From positions 124,001 to 188,000 of the forward strand of contig CAXBGS010000011.1 in NCBI GenBank assembly GCA_963975425.1: a DNA stretch of 64,000 nt, given 5' to 3'. A program made the translations under genes and the position numbers. Under the pieces are notes generated by a model. That model did no database searches, was not told the DNA's origin, and worked only from the letters and a program-made list of their open reading frames with translations. Origin of the DNA: CAXBGS01 sp963975425. Its GTDB lineage: Bacteria > Planctomycetota > Planctomycetia > Pirellulales > Pirellulaceae. Of this stretch, positions 17,592-25,151 are shown in pieces. The first letter of the stretch is position 1. Each line of letters begins with the position of its first letter.

Positions 17592-18896
17592 ATGAAATTT
17601 CATCGCACATGCGACGGCGTAAAACGTCGTGATATGTTAAAAGCCGGCGCCCTGACCGTCGGCGGTCTGACGCTGCCCGATTACATGCGGATGGCCGAAG
17701 CCGGCCAGTTGCAAACCGGACGGGCCCAACGAGCGATCTTTATCGAACTCAACGGCGGTCCATCGCACATGGACACGTTCGACTTAAAACCCAACGCGCC
17801 CGACGAAGTTCGCGGATCATTCAAACCGATCAAGACAAACGTTCCCGGTATTGAGATCAGTGAGCACCTGCCAAAACTGGCCGGCGTGGCGGACAAGTTT
17901 GCCATTTTGCGAGGCGTTAGCCACACGCTGGCGGCTCACCGGTTGGGACGCGAGTACGTCAATTCCGGCAGCAAGCCGATCCCGGCGCTCGAATACCCAA
18001 GCTATGGTGCCGTGCTGTCGAAAGAACACCCGGCCGATCCCGACATCCCAAGCCAAGTGGCGGTTCCGCGTTCCGGACATGGCCCTGGTTTCTTGGGCAT
18101 CAAGTACGCCGCACTGGAAACCAATGCGACCCCAAGCTTCGGCGCCCCATTCTCGGTCCGCGGCATTTCGCTGGGCCGTGGCATTGGTATCGATGAAGTC
18201 AAACGGCGGCAAACGCTGTTGAAAAAACTGGATCGTCGCTTTGCCCATTTGGAAAAGAACGACCAACTGCTTGACGGACTGGACCGCTTTGGCGATCAAG
18301 CCTATTCGATGATCACATCCTCGCGGGCCCGCGAGGCGTTCGACATCAGCAAAGAACCGGAAAGTTTCGCTCGTCAATTTGGCGAAGAGTCATTCGGCCA
18401 AAGCTGCTTGCTGGCTTTGCGACTGGTCGAATCGGGTGTGCGGTTGGTCAGCCTGCAATTGGGCGGTTGGGACACGCACCAGGACAACTGGACCAAACTG
18501 AAGGAAAACAACTTACCCAAGCTCGATGCCGGTCTCAGCGGGCTCCTGAGCGGGCTGGAGCAGCGTGGCTTGCTCGATTCGACGGCTGTCTTTGTCACCG
18601 GAGAGTTCGGGCGAACACCAAAGATCAACACGCGGAGCGCCGAAGGCGGTCGCGATCACTATCCGCGATGCATGTTCATGTTGATGGCCGGTGGCGCGGT
18701 GCGAGGTGGTCAGGTGATCGGTGAGAGCGACGACACGGCATCGGGACCACGCCACGAAGGCATTTCGCCCGACGATGTTGCCGCAAGCTTTTACTACAAT
18801 CTTGGGATCGATCCGACGTTGGAATATGACACCAGCACCGGGCGCCCGATCACACTGGTTCGAGACGGCAAGATCATCGATCGATTGTTTTCGTAA
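17592..18896 (+). CDS. DUF1501 family protein
   Basis: 434 aa. The start contains RRDMLKAGALTVGGLTLPDY, a twin-arginine-type export signal. The family core is seen in IELNGGPSHMDTFDLKP, DKFAILRGVSHTLAAH, VSLQLGGWDTHQDNW and FVTGEFGRTPKIN, which resemble the metal-binding segments of the alkaline-phosphatase/sulfatase superfamily to which DUF1501 is related. It forms a pair with the upstream DUF1549/DUF1553 gene and is likely periplasmic with it. The 3' end, including the TAA, is part of a 20-21-bp tandem repeat. Confidence 0.9.
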   Translation: MKFHRTCDGVKRRDMLKAGALTVGGLTLPDYMRMAEAGQLQTGRAQRAIFIELNGGPSHMDTFDLKPNAPDEVRGSFKPIKTNVPGIEISEHLPKLAGVADKFAILRGVSHTLAAHRLGREYVNSGSKPIPALEYPSYGAVLSKEHPADPDIPSQVAVPRSGHGPGFLGIKYAALETNATPSFGAPFSVRGISLGRGIGIDEVKRRQTLLKKLDRRFAHLEKNDQLLDGLDRFGDQAYSMITSSRAREAFDISKEPESFARQFGEESFGQSCLLALRLVESGVRLVSLQLGGWDTHQDNWTKLKENNLPKLDAGLSGLLSGLEQRGLLDSTAVFVTGEFGRTPKINTRSAEGGRDHYPRCMFMLMAGGAVRGGQVIGESDDTASGPRHEGISPDDVAASFYYNLGIDPTLEYDTSTGRPITLVRDGKIIDRLFS

Positions 18897-18949
18897 AGAC
18901 GCTTCCGTTTTCGCAAAGACGCTTCGCGTTCTTGTAGAGACGCTTCGCG
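18888..18949 (+). repeat. Three 20-21-bp tandem repeats over the DUF1501 stop codon
   Basis: Units at 18888-18907, 18908-18928 and 18929-18949 share the core AAGACGCTTC or AGACGCTTCGCG. The first unit includes the last Phe-Ser codons and the TAA; unit 2 has CAA at this place and unit 3 TAG in a different frame. Confidence 0.85.
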
Positions 18950-18986
18950 TGGCGGCGAATGCCGCCCATCGACAGATATCAAAAAG

Positions 18987-19021
18987 AACAGCCGCCGTAG
19001 TCAAGACTACGGCGGCTGTTT
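18987..19021 (+). terminator. Rho-independent terminator of the sigma-factor/DUF1501 operon
   Basis: A perfect 15-bp stem (18987-19001 with 19006-19020) and 4-nt loop, flanked by AAAAAG on the left and TTT on the right, so it could work in both directions. It ends the plus-strand block. Confidence 0.8.
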
Positions 19022-19211
19022 GCGATTGGAAGCTCTAAGTATCACCGGGCGGGATCAACGCCCTGTGAAAGAGAGGGGCCATGGTGAAGCCCTCCCTGCC
19101 TCACCACGGCCCATCATTGCTGAAACGATGGCACCGATCGTTCCACCCTCCCAATCCATGGTACTAGACATATCGGCTGTACCCTTTGACCGGCTAAAGT
19201 GTTTCCTAGGT

Positions 19212-19234
19212 CCCCGCAAATTTTTTTTACGGGG
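19212..19234. other. CCCCG/CGGGG hairpin with A/T loop downstream of the Cys-rich gene
   Basis: CCCCG at 19212-19216 and CGGGG at 19230-19234 enclose an A/T-only-like loop with eight T. It lies about 55 bases after the stop of the minus-strand cysteine-rich gene and may help terminate it. The rest of 18950-19286 shows nothing else I can name. Confidence 0.35.
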
Positions 19235-19286
19235 ATGTTTTCGATCGAGCCAACTCGGGCGAATTCGTCTTTCGCCGCATGGTGAA

Positions 19287-20159
19287 TCAGTCACACGTAC
19301 CCACGGTGGCGTCGCAACCTGGCTTGGCCGTATCGCAATTCTCTGCGGGATCGTCACAAGCGTCGCGTTTGGTAAAGTTAAAGAAACGCTTCGACCGAGT
19401 CGTTGTCGATGGAACCGCACAAACGCGGGGCTCGCAAGGTGCCACGTCGTAGACGACGGTTTCACAATCCAGGCAGCTCAGACGTTTCTTCTCGAAACAG
19501 TCACATTCGCCGCGAGTGTGCTTGCTGGCGGAACAGCAACGGTTCCGGAAACCGTCCCAAACGTTGACGTTGCACGCGTCGGAACGGAAGTACTGGATGA
19601 ATGACGAGGACGGCAAGCTGGGCTTTTGGTAGGGGATGCACGTCTCGCATTCCTGGTGGTGCCCTGAACCGCAGCGGCCGCTCGCGCAGCCACCCGAGAC
19701 GATCCCGCCTTGCGGGCCGCCACAGTACCCGTTGTCACATCCGCCGGCACACGAATCGCAATCTTGAGCCGCAAATGCTTGTCCGAAATTCACGTATCCG
19801 TTTTGCATCGGGGCCGGTGCAAGCGGTGCCTGGGCGAGGGGAGCCTGTGAAACAGGGCTTTGCGTGATCGGACCTTGAACGATCGATTGAGCCATTGGCT
19901 CGGGGGTAGGCGCCGCGATCGTTTCGACCGATGGCGGCATCGTTAGCGTGTCGGCCGCTTTCGCCGGTGCGGATTTCAACGTGTCGGCGGTTTTTTTGGC
20001 TGCCTCGTCAAGTGTCAGTGCTTCCGACGCGGCCGGCGTATCGCCGAACGTCAAATCGCCTAGCAGAGCATCAAAGTCATTGCCTGCGGAGACCGGGGCA
20101 ACAGAAATCAAAAGTGCGGCAGCGGTGCCCAGAAATGCGGTGTTGCGCATGATCAACAT
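19287..20159 (-). CDS. Exported cysteine-rich protein of unknown function
   Basis: 290 aa from the ATG at 20159 (a second ATG three codons later, at 20150, is equally good). A clear signal peptide is present: MRNTAFLGTAAALLISVAPV followed by SAG. The next 110 residues are Ala/Pro/Thr rich with short repeats (QAPLAQAPLAPAP), a likely flexible linker. The C-terminal 150 residues hold about 30 Cys, partly in CxxC and CxxxC spacing, for example CDSCAGGCDNGYCGG and CDCFEKKRLSCLDCE. FIQYFRSDACNVNVWDGFRN is the most motif-like stretch. Many disulphides would suit a cell-wall or surface protein, as known for the Cys-rich proteinaceous walls of planctomycetes; metal binding is the alternative. No family is recognised. 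Confidence 0.7.
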   Translation of the reverse strand: MLIMRNTAFLGTAAALLISVAPVSAGNDFDALLGDLTFGDTPAASEALTLDEAAKKTADTLKSAPAKAADTLTMPPSVETIAAPTPEPMAQSIVQGPITQSPVSQAPLAQAPLAPAPMQNGYVNFGQAFAAQDCDSCAGGCDNGYCGGPQGGIVSGGCASGRCGSGHHQECETCIPYQKPSLPSSSFIQYFRSDACNVNVWDGFRNRCCSASKHTRGECDCFEKKRLSCLDCETVVYDVAPCEPRVCAVPSTTTRSKRFFNFTKRDACDDPAENCDTAKPGCDATVGTCD

Positions 20160-20501
20160 CCATGTGTGAGAAATGGGGAGGAAAGTTGTTTGTCCTCGCC
20201 GGCGACGAAACTCCTGCGCCACCGGTTGAATGTCAGACATCACGGTCCGATCGAAAGGGATCTTGGACCAATGAACTCTTGCCGCGCCGGCGATCAGATG
20301 CAAATGATTCAGACAAAGATTTATCGCAAGATGCGTGCGCCGCGTCCTGCGACCACGATGTCCGCAAAGGTCTCACTCAGCCGTCTGACCGTCGCAACGG
20401 TCAAGGTTTACGCAAACGCCGCCGAAGTGATCGTCGATTCCAATGGCCGAACGATTGACGACGTCCGCCGGCAAAAGTCGTCTGCCGGCAATGGAGGATC
20501 A
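20160..20501. other. Intergenic region between glnD end and the Cys-rich gene start
   Basis: 342 bases that should hold the Cys-rich gene promoter. GCCGGC palindromes at 20467 and 20483 flank 10 bases on the glnD side and could form its terminator hairpin. An open frame at 20166-20567 on the plus strand has no family features and overlaps glnD. Confidence 0.4.
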
Positions 20502-23135
20502 CTAGTCGATCACATGCAGCAGACTTTGACGTACCTGCTGCTGCCGTTCTTCGCTTTCAATCTTTGAACCATCCAACTCAGTCACGTAGAACACGTCAGC
20601 AACTTGGTCCAAGTGTGTGTCGATCTTTGCAAAGTTCAAAATCACTTTCTGTTCGGCCAGTGCCGAGGTGATGCGGTGCAGCAGCCCGACTTGGTCGTAT
20701 GCAAAGAATGACAAGATGGTGTATTGGTCCATGGTCTCGTTGTCGAACACCACTTTCGAAGGCAGCACGTTGACCGAGTCGGGTTCGCGAGTCTGTTGAT
20801 CGCCCCATGTGCGTCGATACGGTGGGACCGGTTGGTCAGGATTGTCGACGAGATTACGGACACACTCGCACACCTGATCAATGCGAACTTTCGGTGGTTC
20901 ACCTGGATAATCTGGATCTTGAACCCAAAAGTCGTCCCACACCAAGTTGTCGTCGATGGTCGCCACACCGGCACGCAAGATTTCGGTTCCGCAAATGGTC
21001 AGCGCGCCCGTGACACGTGCGACCGTTCCCACCGGCAATCGTTCTCGGCAAATGATCGTGTAGCAAGTCGACGAAGTCCGCGGATCATATTTTCCGGTAC
21101 ACAAGGTATGATCATCTCGCTGAAACATCTCTGCGACCGCAAGCAAACGGTCGCACATTTCGTCAGCGGGATAACGCCGCATTAATGACAGCGGAAACGA
21201 TTCCAACAGATCCAGGCATCGCTGCGGTGCGGCACGCTTGACCAACTTGCGGCGAATCTTTTCGCGATGTGCATCTTGTTGCGAATCGTCTTCGCCCGGC
21301 AAGTTTCCAGACTCAAAGTATCGACGGGTTCGGATATATAATTCTTCGATCAGATTCAGTTTCCAATCCGTCAATGTTCCTGGGCCGACGGCAATCAAGT
21401 CCGCAATGCCATGCACGATCAACAGTTCCAATCGCCGAATCGATCCCACTTCCTTTGCAAAGGCCAAAACGATTTGTGGGTCCGACAAGTCGTGTCGCAG
21501 CGCGACCGTGTTGACGACCAAGTGTTTGAGGACCAGCCATTCCAGAATTTCGCTTGAGGCCGGGTCAAGTTCCAATCGCTCCGCAGTTTCTCTGGCGATC
21601 CGCGCGCCGACGATACAATGATCTTCTTCGTATCCTTTGCCGATGTCATGGATCAACAGTGCCAGATGCAACAACGGCTTGTCTTTTAGGCGACGGTACC
21701 TGCGTCCCATCGCCGTCTCTTGGTCCTGCATTTCCGTCGCCGCTTCGACCGAACGAATGCAATGTTCATCGACCGTAAATTTGTGGTACGCGTTGAATTG
21801 CAGCAGCCCACGCGTCCGCTTGAACGCGGGAATCAATTGATCGATCACGCGTAGTTCATGCAGTCGTCGCAACAGCGATGCCAGCCGACCGGGCTTGCTT
21901 AGCAAACTTAAAAAAGCACCAATCGTTTCGGGACCCGGCTTTGTCGGTTCACGATCCTGCATCGCCAGGCGGATCGCTTGCCAAGTGCGATGCGAAATTC
22001 GTCGGCGATGTTGGTTGGCGAGACTCATCAGCCGCAAGACATCGGGCAAACTGGTCGCAAATTGTTCCAACGATTTCTCGGTGACCCAAATATGCGTCGG
22101 CCCCATACGGATATGATCGCCGATCGCTCGCGAGCGGACGGTCTCGACAAGCCAAGAAAGAACGGGGCGTGTGCGAGCGTCGTCGGTAAAAAAAGCTGAC
22201 GCGTACCGGACGTTTCGGGTGTTGTCGAAGTAATCCTGCATGAACTGTTCGACGGGCAACACACCTTCTTTCCCGGTATATCCCCACGCGTCGGCAATTT
22301 CTAACTGCGTCGGCCGATCCAACACGTCCTGGCTGCGACGGGCACGGAAATGCAGTTCATTGCGCAATCGCAGCATGAACTCGTATGCTCGTCGCAGAAC
22401 ACGAAAGTCTTCTTCGAACAATGCCCCAAGTTGGACCAAGCGATCCAATTCGACTTCGCCGGTTCGCATGAAACCGATCCACCGCACCAACTGGATATCT
22501 CGAAGCCCACCCCGAGACCGTTTGACGTTGGGGCGCAACAGATAATTTGTCTCACCCCATTTCTGGCGTTCTTCGCGTCGTGCCGCGATGACCTGCTTGA
22601 TCAGGCTATTGCGGCGGCGCATCGCGCCCTGACGTAGCATCGGAAAGAATCGACTGTAGACAGCCAGACTGCCGCCGAGCAGTCGCGATTCGGTCAATGA
22701 CGAAAAGATGACCGCGTCGGCCCAAGAAAGTTTGCAGGCTTCGCTCGGTCGACGAATGGAAAACCCGACTTGGAACCCGACATCCACCAAATCGCGGGTC
22801 AACGTGCCGGCGATTTTTTCCGCCAGCGGTGTCGACTTGGATGTCGTTAGCAACATCAGGTCGGCGTCAGAATAGGGCGCAAGGTCGCGACGCCCGAACC
22901 CGCCATGAGCGACCAATGCCAGACCGCTCAGCTGGCTGTCACCCTCATACTCGCTAACGGCTTGGTCCCAAACCTCGAGCACCAAATCATCGTATAGGTC
23001 AGCCATCCGAGTGCTGACCTGAAACCCCATCGCGCCGTTGTCGTGTTGCTCACGGCACTTTTCGCGTCCTTGTTGCAAACGTTTGCGACAACGGACGACG
23101 ACATCACGCATTTGGCTGCCGGTGGGTGCGCTCAA
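20502..23135 (-). CDS. glnD: Bifunctional PII uridylyltransferase/uridylyl-removing enzyme
   Basis: Adds UMP to PII (GlnB) when glutamine is low and removes it when glutamine is high. 877 aa, close to the usual 850-900. Domains in order: nucleotidyltransferase with GGFGRRDLAPYSDADL (about 78-93), the linker domain, an HD phosphohydrolase with LIHDIGKGYEEDH (about 493-505), and two C-terminal ACT glutamine sensors (about 690-770 and 800-877, VLRAGVATIDDNLVWDDFWV and LSFFAYDQVGLLHRI). The start is read as TTG at 23135, which overlaps the glnB stop (TTGA) and sits after a GAGG sequence; an ATG eight codons later (23111) is the alternative. Directly behind its substrate gene glnB, so synthesis is coupled. 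Confidence 0.95.
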   Translation of the reverse strand: MSAPTGSQMRDVVVRCRKRLQQGREKCREQHDNGAMGFQVSTRMADLYDDLVLEVWDQAVSEYEGDSQLSGLALVAHGGFGRRDLAPYSDADLMLLTTSKSTPLAEKIAGTLTRDLVDVGFQVGFSIRRPSEACKLSWADAVIFSSLTESRLLGGSLAVYSRFFPMLRQGAMRRRNSLIKQVIAARREERQKWGETNYLLRPNVKRSRGGLRDIQLVRWIGFMRTGEVELDRLVQLGALFEEDFRVLRRAYEFMLRLRNELHFRARRSQDVLDRPTQLEIADAWGYTGKEGVLPVEQFMQDYFDNTRNVRYASAFFTDDARTRPVLSWLVETVRSRAIGDHIRMGPTHIWVTEKSLEQFATSLPDVLRLMSLANQHRRRISHRTWQAIRLAMQDREPTKPGPETIGAFLSLLSKPGRLASLLRRLHELRVIDQLIPAFKRTRGLLQFNAYHKFTVDEHCIRSVEAATEMQDQETAMGRRYRRLKDKPLLHLALLIHDIGKGYEEDHCIVGARIARETAERLELDPASSEILEWLVLKHLVVNTVALRHDLSDPQIVLAFAKEVGSIRRLELLIVHGIADLIAVGPGTLTDWKLNLIEELYIRTRRYFESGNLPGEDDSQQDAHREKIRRKLVKRAAPQRCLDLLESFPLSLMRRYPADEMCDRLLAVAEMFQRDDHTLCTGKYDPRTSSTCYTIICRERLPVGTVARVTGALTICGTEILRAGVATIDDNLVWDDFWVQDPDYPGEPPKVRIDQVCECVRNLVDNPDQPVPPYRRTWGDQQTREPDSVNVLPSKVVFDNETMDQYTILSFFAYDQVGLLHRITSALAEQKVILNFAKIDTHLDQVADVFYVTELDGSKIESEERQQQVRQSLLHVID

Positions 23136-23470
23136 AGAGCTTCCTCACCTCGTTCACCTGTTCGAATGCGAATGGAATCTTCCAGATCGGTCACGAAAAT
23201 TTTGCCGTCGCCGATTTGTCCGGTCTGAGCGGTTTGCAAAATGGTATCGATCACCGTTTGCAAGTTTTCGCTGGTGCAAACGACTTCGATTTTTACTTTT
23301 GGCACAAAGTCGATTGCGTACTCCGTGCCACGGTAGATCTCGGTGTGCCCCTTTTGGCGTCCGAAACCTCGCACCTCGCTGACCGTCATTCCGTGGATGC
23401 CATGATCGGTCAGGGCATTCTTGACGTCTTCAAGTTTAAAGTGGCGGACAATTGCTTCGACTTTTTTCAC
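23132..23470 (-). CDS. glnB: Nitrogen regulatory protein PII
   Basis: 112 aa, the exact family size, starting at GTG 23470 with GAGG 7 bases upstream; longer frames lack similarity. The beginning VKKVEAIVRHFKLEDVKNAL, the T-loop GRQKGHTEIYRGTEY with the uridylylation Tyr at residue 51, and the B-loop/ATP-site TGQIGDGKIFV are all present. It senses 2-oxoglutarate and ATP/ADP and controls nitrogen metabolism. Its stop overlaps glnD by four bases, giving a two-gene unit. No amtB or glnA is visible next to it. Confidence 0.96.
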   Translation of the reverse strand: MKKVEAIVRHFKLEDVKNALTDHGIHGMTVSEVRGFGRQKGHTEIYRGTEYAIDFVPKVKIEVVCTSENLQTVIDTILQTAQTGQIGDGKIFVTDLEDSIRIRTGERGEEAL

Positions 23471-23988
23471 GATGAATCCTCGAATCTGGTGGCAAGCAAC
23501 GCGGCCGGCCCAACGAAATGTGCGAGCCGCTGGACAATCCGTCGTACGATATCGGTCAACTGTCAACAGAATCATCGGCACACGGACATCGGTGCGGCAG
23601 CCGGTATTGTACACTCGTCATCAACGCCAACCAGACGGGACGGACGAGCACTAAAAACTTCCCGAGAAGCTGTTTTGGGGCCCCGCTGTCTTTCGAAGCC
23701 GAGCTGGCTGGCGGCAGACGGCGGGTGGTGTGCATCAGGCGGTGCCAAAACACAAGCCGCGGGCCGCACGGAATCAGGCAGCTTCGCTGGGTCCCGTTGA
23801 TTCCGCTTCTTTGGGGCCCCCCGATTCCGCCATGCCCCGAGCCACTGGTAAGGCCCCGAGTCACACTGGTAAGGCCCCGAGTCACACTGGTAAGGCCCCG
23901 AGTCACACTGGTAAGGGCCCGAGTCGCTCGTAAGGGCCCGAGTCGCTCGTCAGGGCTCGAGTTACTGGCGAGGTTTCGTGCGGGCCTC
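23471..23988. other. Intergenic region between pduO and glnB
   Basis: 518 bases that hold the glnB promoter side (near 23471-23600), a GGGGCCCC-rich stretch near 23676 and 23812, and the repeat array at 23843-23964. The open frames crossing it are of low complexity because of the repeats and are not supported as genes. Confidence 0.5.
23843..23964 (-). repeat. Tandem array of 21-bp and 19-bp units downstream of pduO
   Basis: Four 21-bp units start at 23843, 23864, 23885 and 23906; the first three are identical and each begins CACTGGTAAGGCCCCGAG. They are followed by two related 19-bp units (23927-23945 and 23946-23964) beginning CTCGT. There are no spacers, so this is not CRISPR. The array starts about 25 bases after the pduO stop on the minus strand. 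Confidence 0.9.
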
Positions 23989-24540
23989 CTACTTCGGTTT
24001 TGACCAGCCCACATCCCCGACGCCGGCCGTCGCGTTAACGGCTCGTGAAAGCACGAACAACAGATCGCTTAGACGATTCAGGTAAATCACCAAGGCCTCG
24101 GCCAAAGAATCGCGGGAGACCACCGCCAAGGTAACCACGCGGCGTTCGGCGCGGCGACACACCGATCGGGCCAGATGCATCGTCGTCGCGGCGGACGTCC
24201 CGGCCGGCAGGATAAACTGCTTTAGTGGAGGCAGAGTCGATTCATATTGGTCGATCCACTGTTCCAGCCTGCCAATGTGATGTGATCCGATCACTCGCAG
24301 GTCATGACGTTCCGCATCGGGTGTGGCCAATTCGGCGCCCAGCGAAAACAGTTCGTGCTGGATTTGCCGCAATTGATCATCCATTGGCTGCTCGATACCA
24401 ATGGAACGAACCATGCCGATCGTCGCATTCAGTTCGTCCACGGTCCCATACGCCTCGATGCGGGCGTCGTCTTTGGAAACCCGTCCACCGCCGAACAGAC
24501 CGGTGGTGCCTTCATCGCCCGTTCGCGTGTATATCTTCAT
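23989..24540 (-). CDS. ATP:cob(I)alamin adenosyltransferase, PduO type
   Basis: Transfers the adenosyl group of ATP to cob(I)alamin to make coenzyme B12. 183 aa from the ATG at 24540 (an ATG at 24543 is adjacent; GAGA lies 6 bases before 24540). Motifs: MKIYTRTGDEGTTGLFGGGR (1-20), the ATP-binding start typical of PduO; YGTVDELNATIGMVRS; and the C-terminal RSVCRRAERRVV with LNRLSDLLFVLSRAVN. The family is trimeric and cytoplasmic. It is divergent from a NUDIX gene with only about 30 bases between the starts. Confidence 0.93.
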   Translation of the reverse strand: MKIYTRTGDEGTTGLFGGGRVSKDDARIEAYGTVDELNATIGMVRSIGIEQPMDDQLRQIQHELFSLGAELATPDAERHDLRVIGSHHIGRLEQWIDQYESTLPPLKQFILPAGTSAATTMHLARSVCRRAERRVVTLAVVSRDSLAEALVIYLNRLSDLLFVLSRAVNATAGVGDVGWSKPK

Positions 24541-24570
24541 CATCCGTCTCTTTAACTCTCGTGAAGCGAA

Positions 24571-25038
24571 TTGACTGTGAAGCGGAATCCCAACGAGATC
24601 GTTCGTGCCGCCGGCATTGTGCTGGTGACTCGTCAATCATCACCATCGTTCTTGCTGATGCACCATCCCCCCAACAAGAAATTTCCCCAGGGGCGATGGG
24701 ACCTGCCCAAAGGCCACGCAGAAAACGACGAAACGTTCCTCGAAACCGCCCTACGTGAAGCCGAAGAAGAAACCGGAATCTCACCCGACGACATCACGGT
24801 CGATCCCGAATTCCAATTTGAACTTACCTACCCCGTCACGTACAAGAAGACCGGCGATCAAGTCTTTACGAAACAGGTCCGTTATTTCTTGGGCTATGTC
24901 GACTCGCCGCGTGAACTCGTTCTGACCGAACATGAATCGGCGGAGTGGTTTCCCTGGGATCCGCCACACGACATTCAAGAGGAAACGGTCAATCCGCTGT
25001 TGACCGCGCTGCACGAATATCTCAGCGGCGAGTCGTGA
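24571..25038 (+). CDS. NUDIX hydrolase, Ap4A-hydrolase-like
   Basis: 155 aa. The NUDIX box is complete: GHAENDETFLETALREAEEE followed by TGI matches GX5EX7REUXEEXGU, which binds Mg and hydrolyses a nucleoside diphosphate linked to X. WDLPKGH before it and the overall length fit asymmetric bis(5'-nucleosyl)-tetraphosphatase-like members. The start is TTG at 24571 or GTG at 24577; both leave the domain whole. Only about 30 bases separate it from divergent pduO, so the promoters must overlap each other or the coding regions. A hairpin at 25064 follows the gene. Confidence 0.88.
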   Translation: MTVKRNPNEIVRAAGIVLVTRQSSPSFLLMHHPPNKKFPQGRWDLPKGHAENDETFLETALREAEEETGISPDDITVDPEFQFELTYPVTYKKTGDQVFTKQVRYFLGYVDSPRELVLTEHESAEWFPWDPPHDIQEETVNPLLTALHEYLSGES

Positions 25039-25063
25039 TCAAAGCATTTGCAGCGTGACTATT

Positions 25064-25096
25064 GGCTTCCTCTGGAAATCCAAGCACGAGGAAGCC
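25064..25096. terminator. Inverted repeat between convergent genes
   Basis: GGCTTCCTC (25064-25072) and GAGGAAGCC (25088-25096) make a perfect 9-bp stem with a 15-nt loop between the NUDIX gene and the convergent lipoprotein gene. There is no T-run, so it is only a possible bidirectional terminator. Confidence 0.5.
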
Positions 25097-25113
25097 TGTC
25101 TGGTCAGGCGGTA

Positions 25114-25151
25114 TCGAGTGCGGGATTTAGTATCGAGTGCGAGATTTAGTA
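25114..25151 (-). repeat. Two 19-bp tandem repeats carrying the stop codon of the lipoprotein gene
   Basis: Units 25133-25151 and 25114-25132 differ at one of 19 bases. On the gene strand each begins TACTAAATC: the first is the real last codon (Tyr) and TAA, the second is a copy of both in another frame. Confidence 0.9.

Noticed and set aside
19020..19604. 194-aa plus-strand frame over the Cys-rich gene
   Set aside because: Begins inside the terminator region and runs antisense to a gene with a clear signal peptide; no recognisable content.
20166..20567. 133-aa plus-strand frame
   Set aside because: Overlaps the end of glnD antisense; no signal, domain or ribosome binding site.
23843..23964. 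CRISPR-like array
   Set aside because: Units are directly adjacent with no spacers, and no cas genes are in the window.
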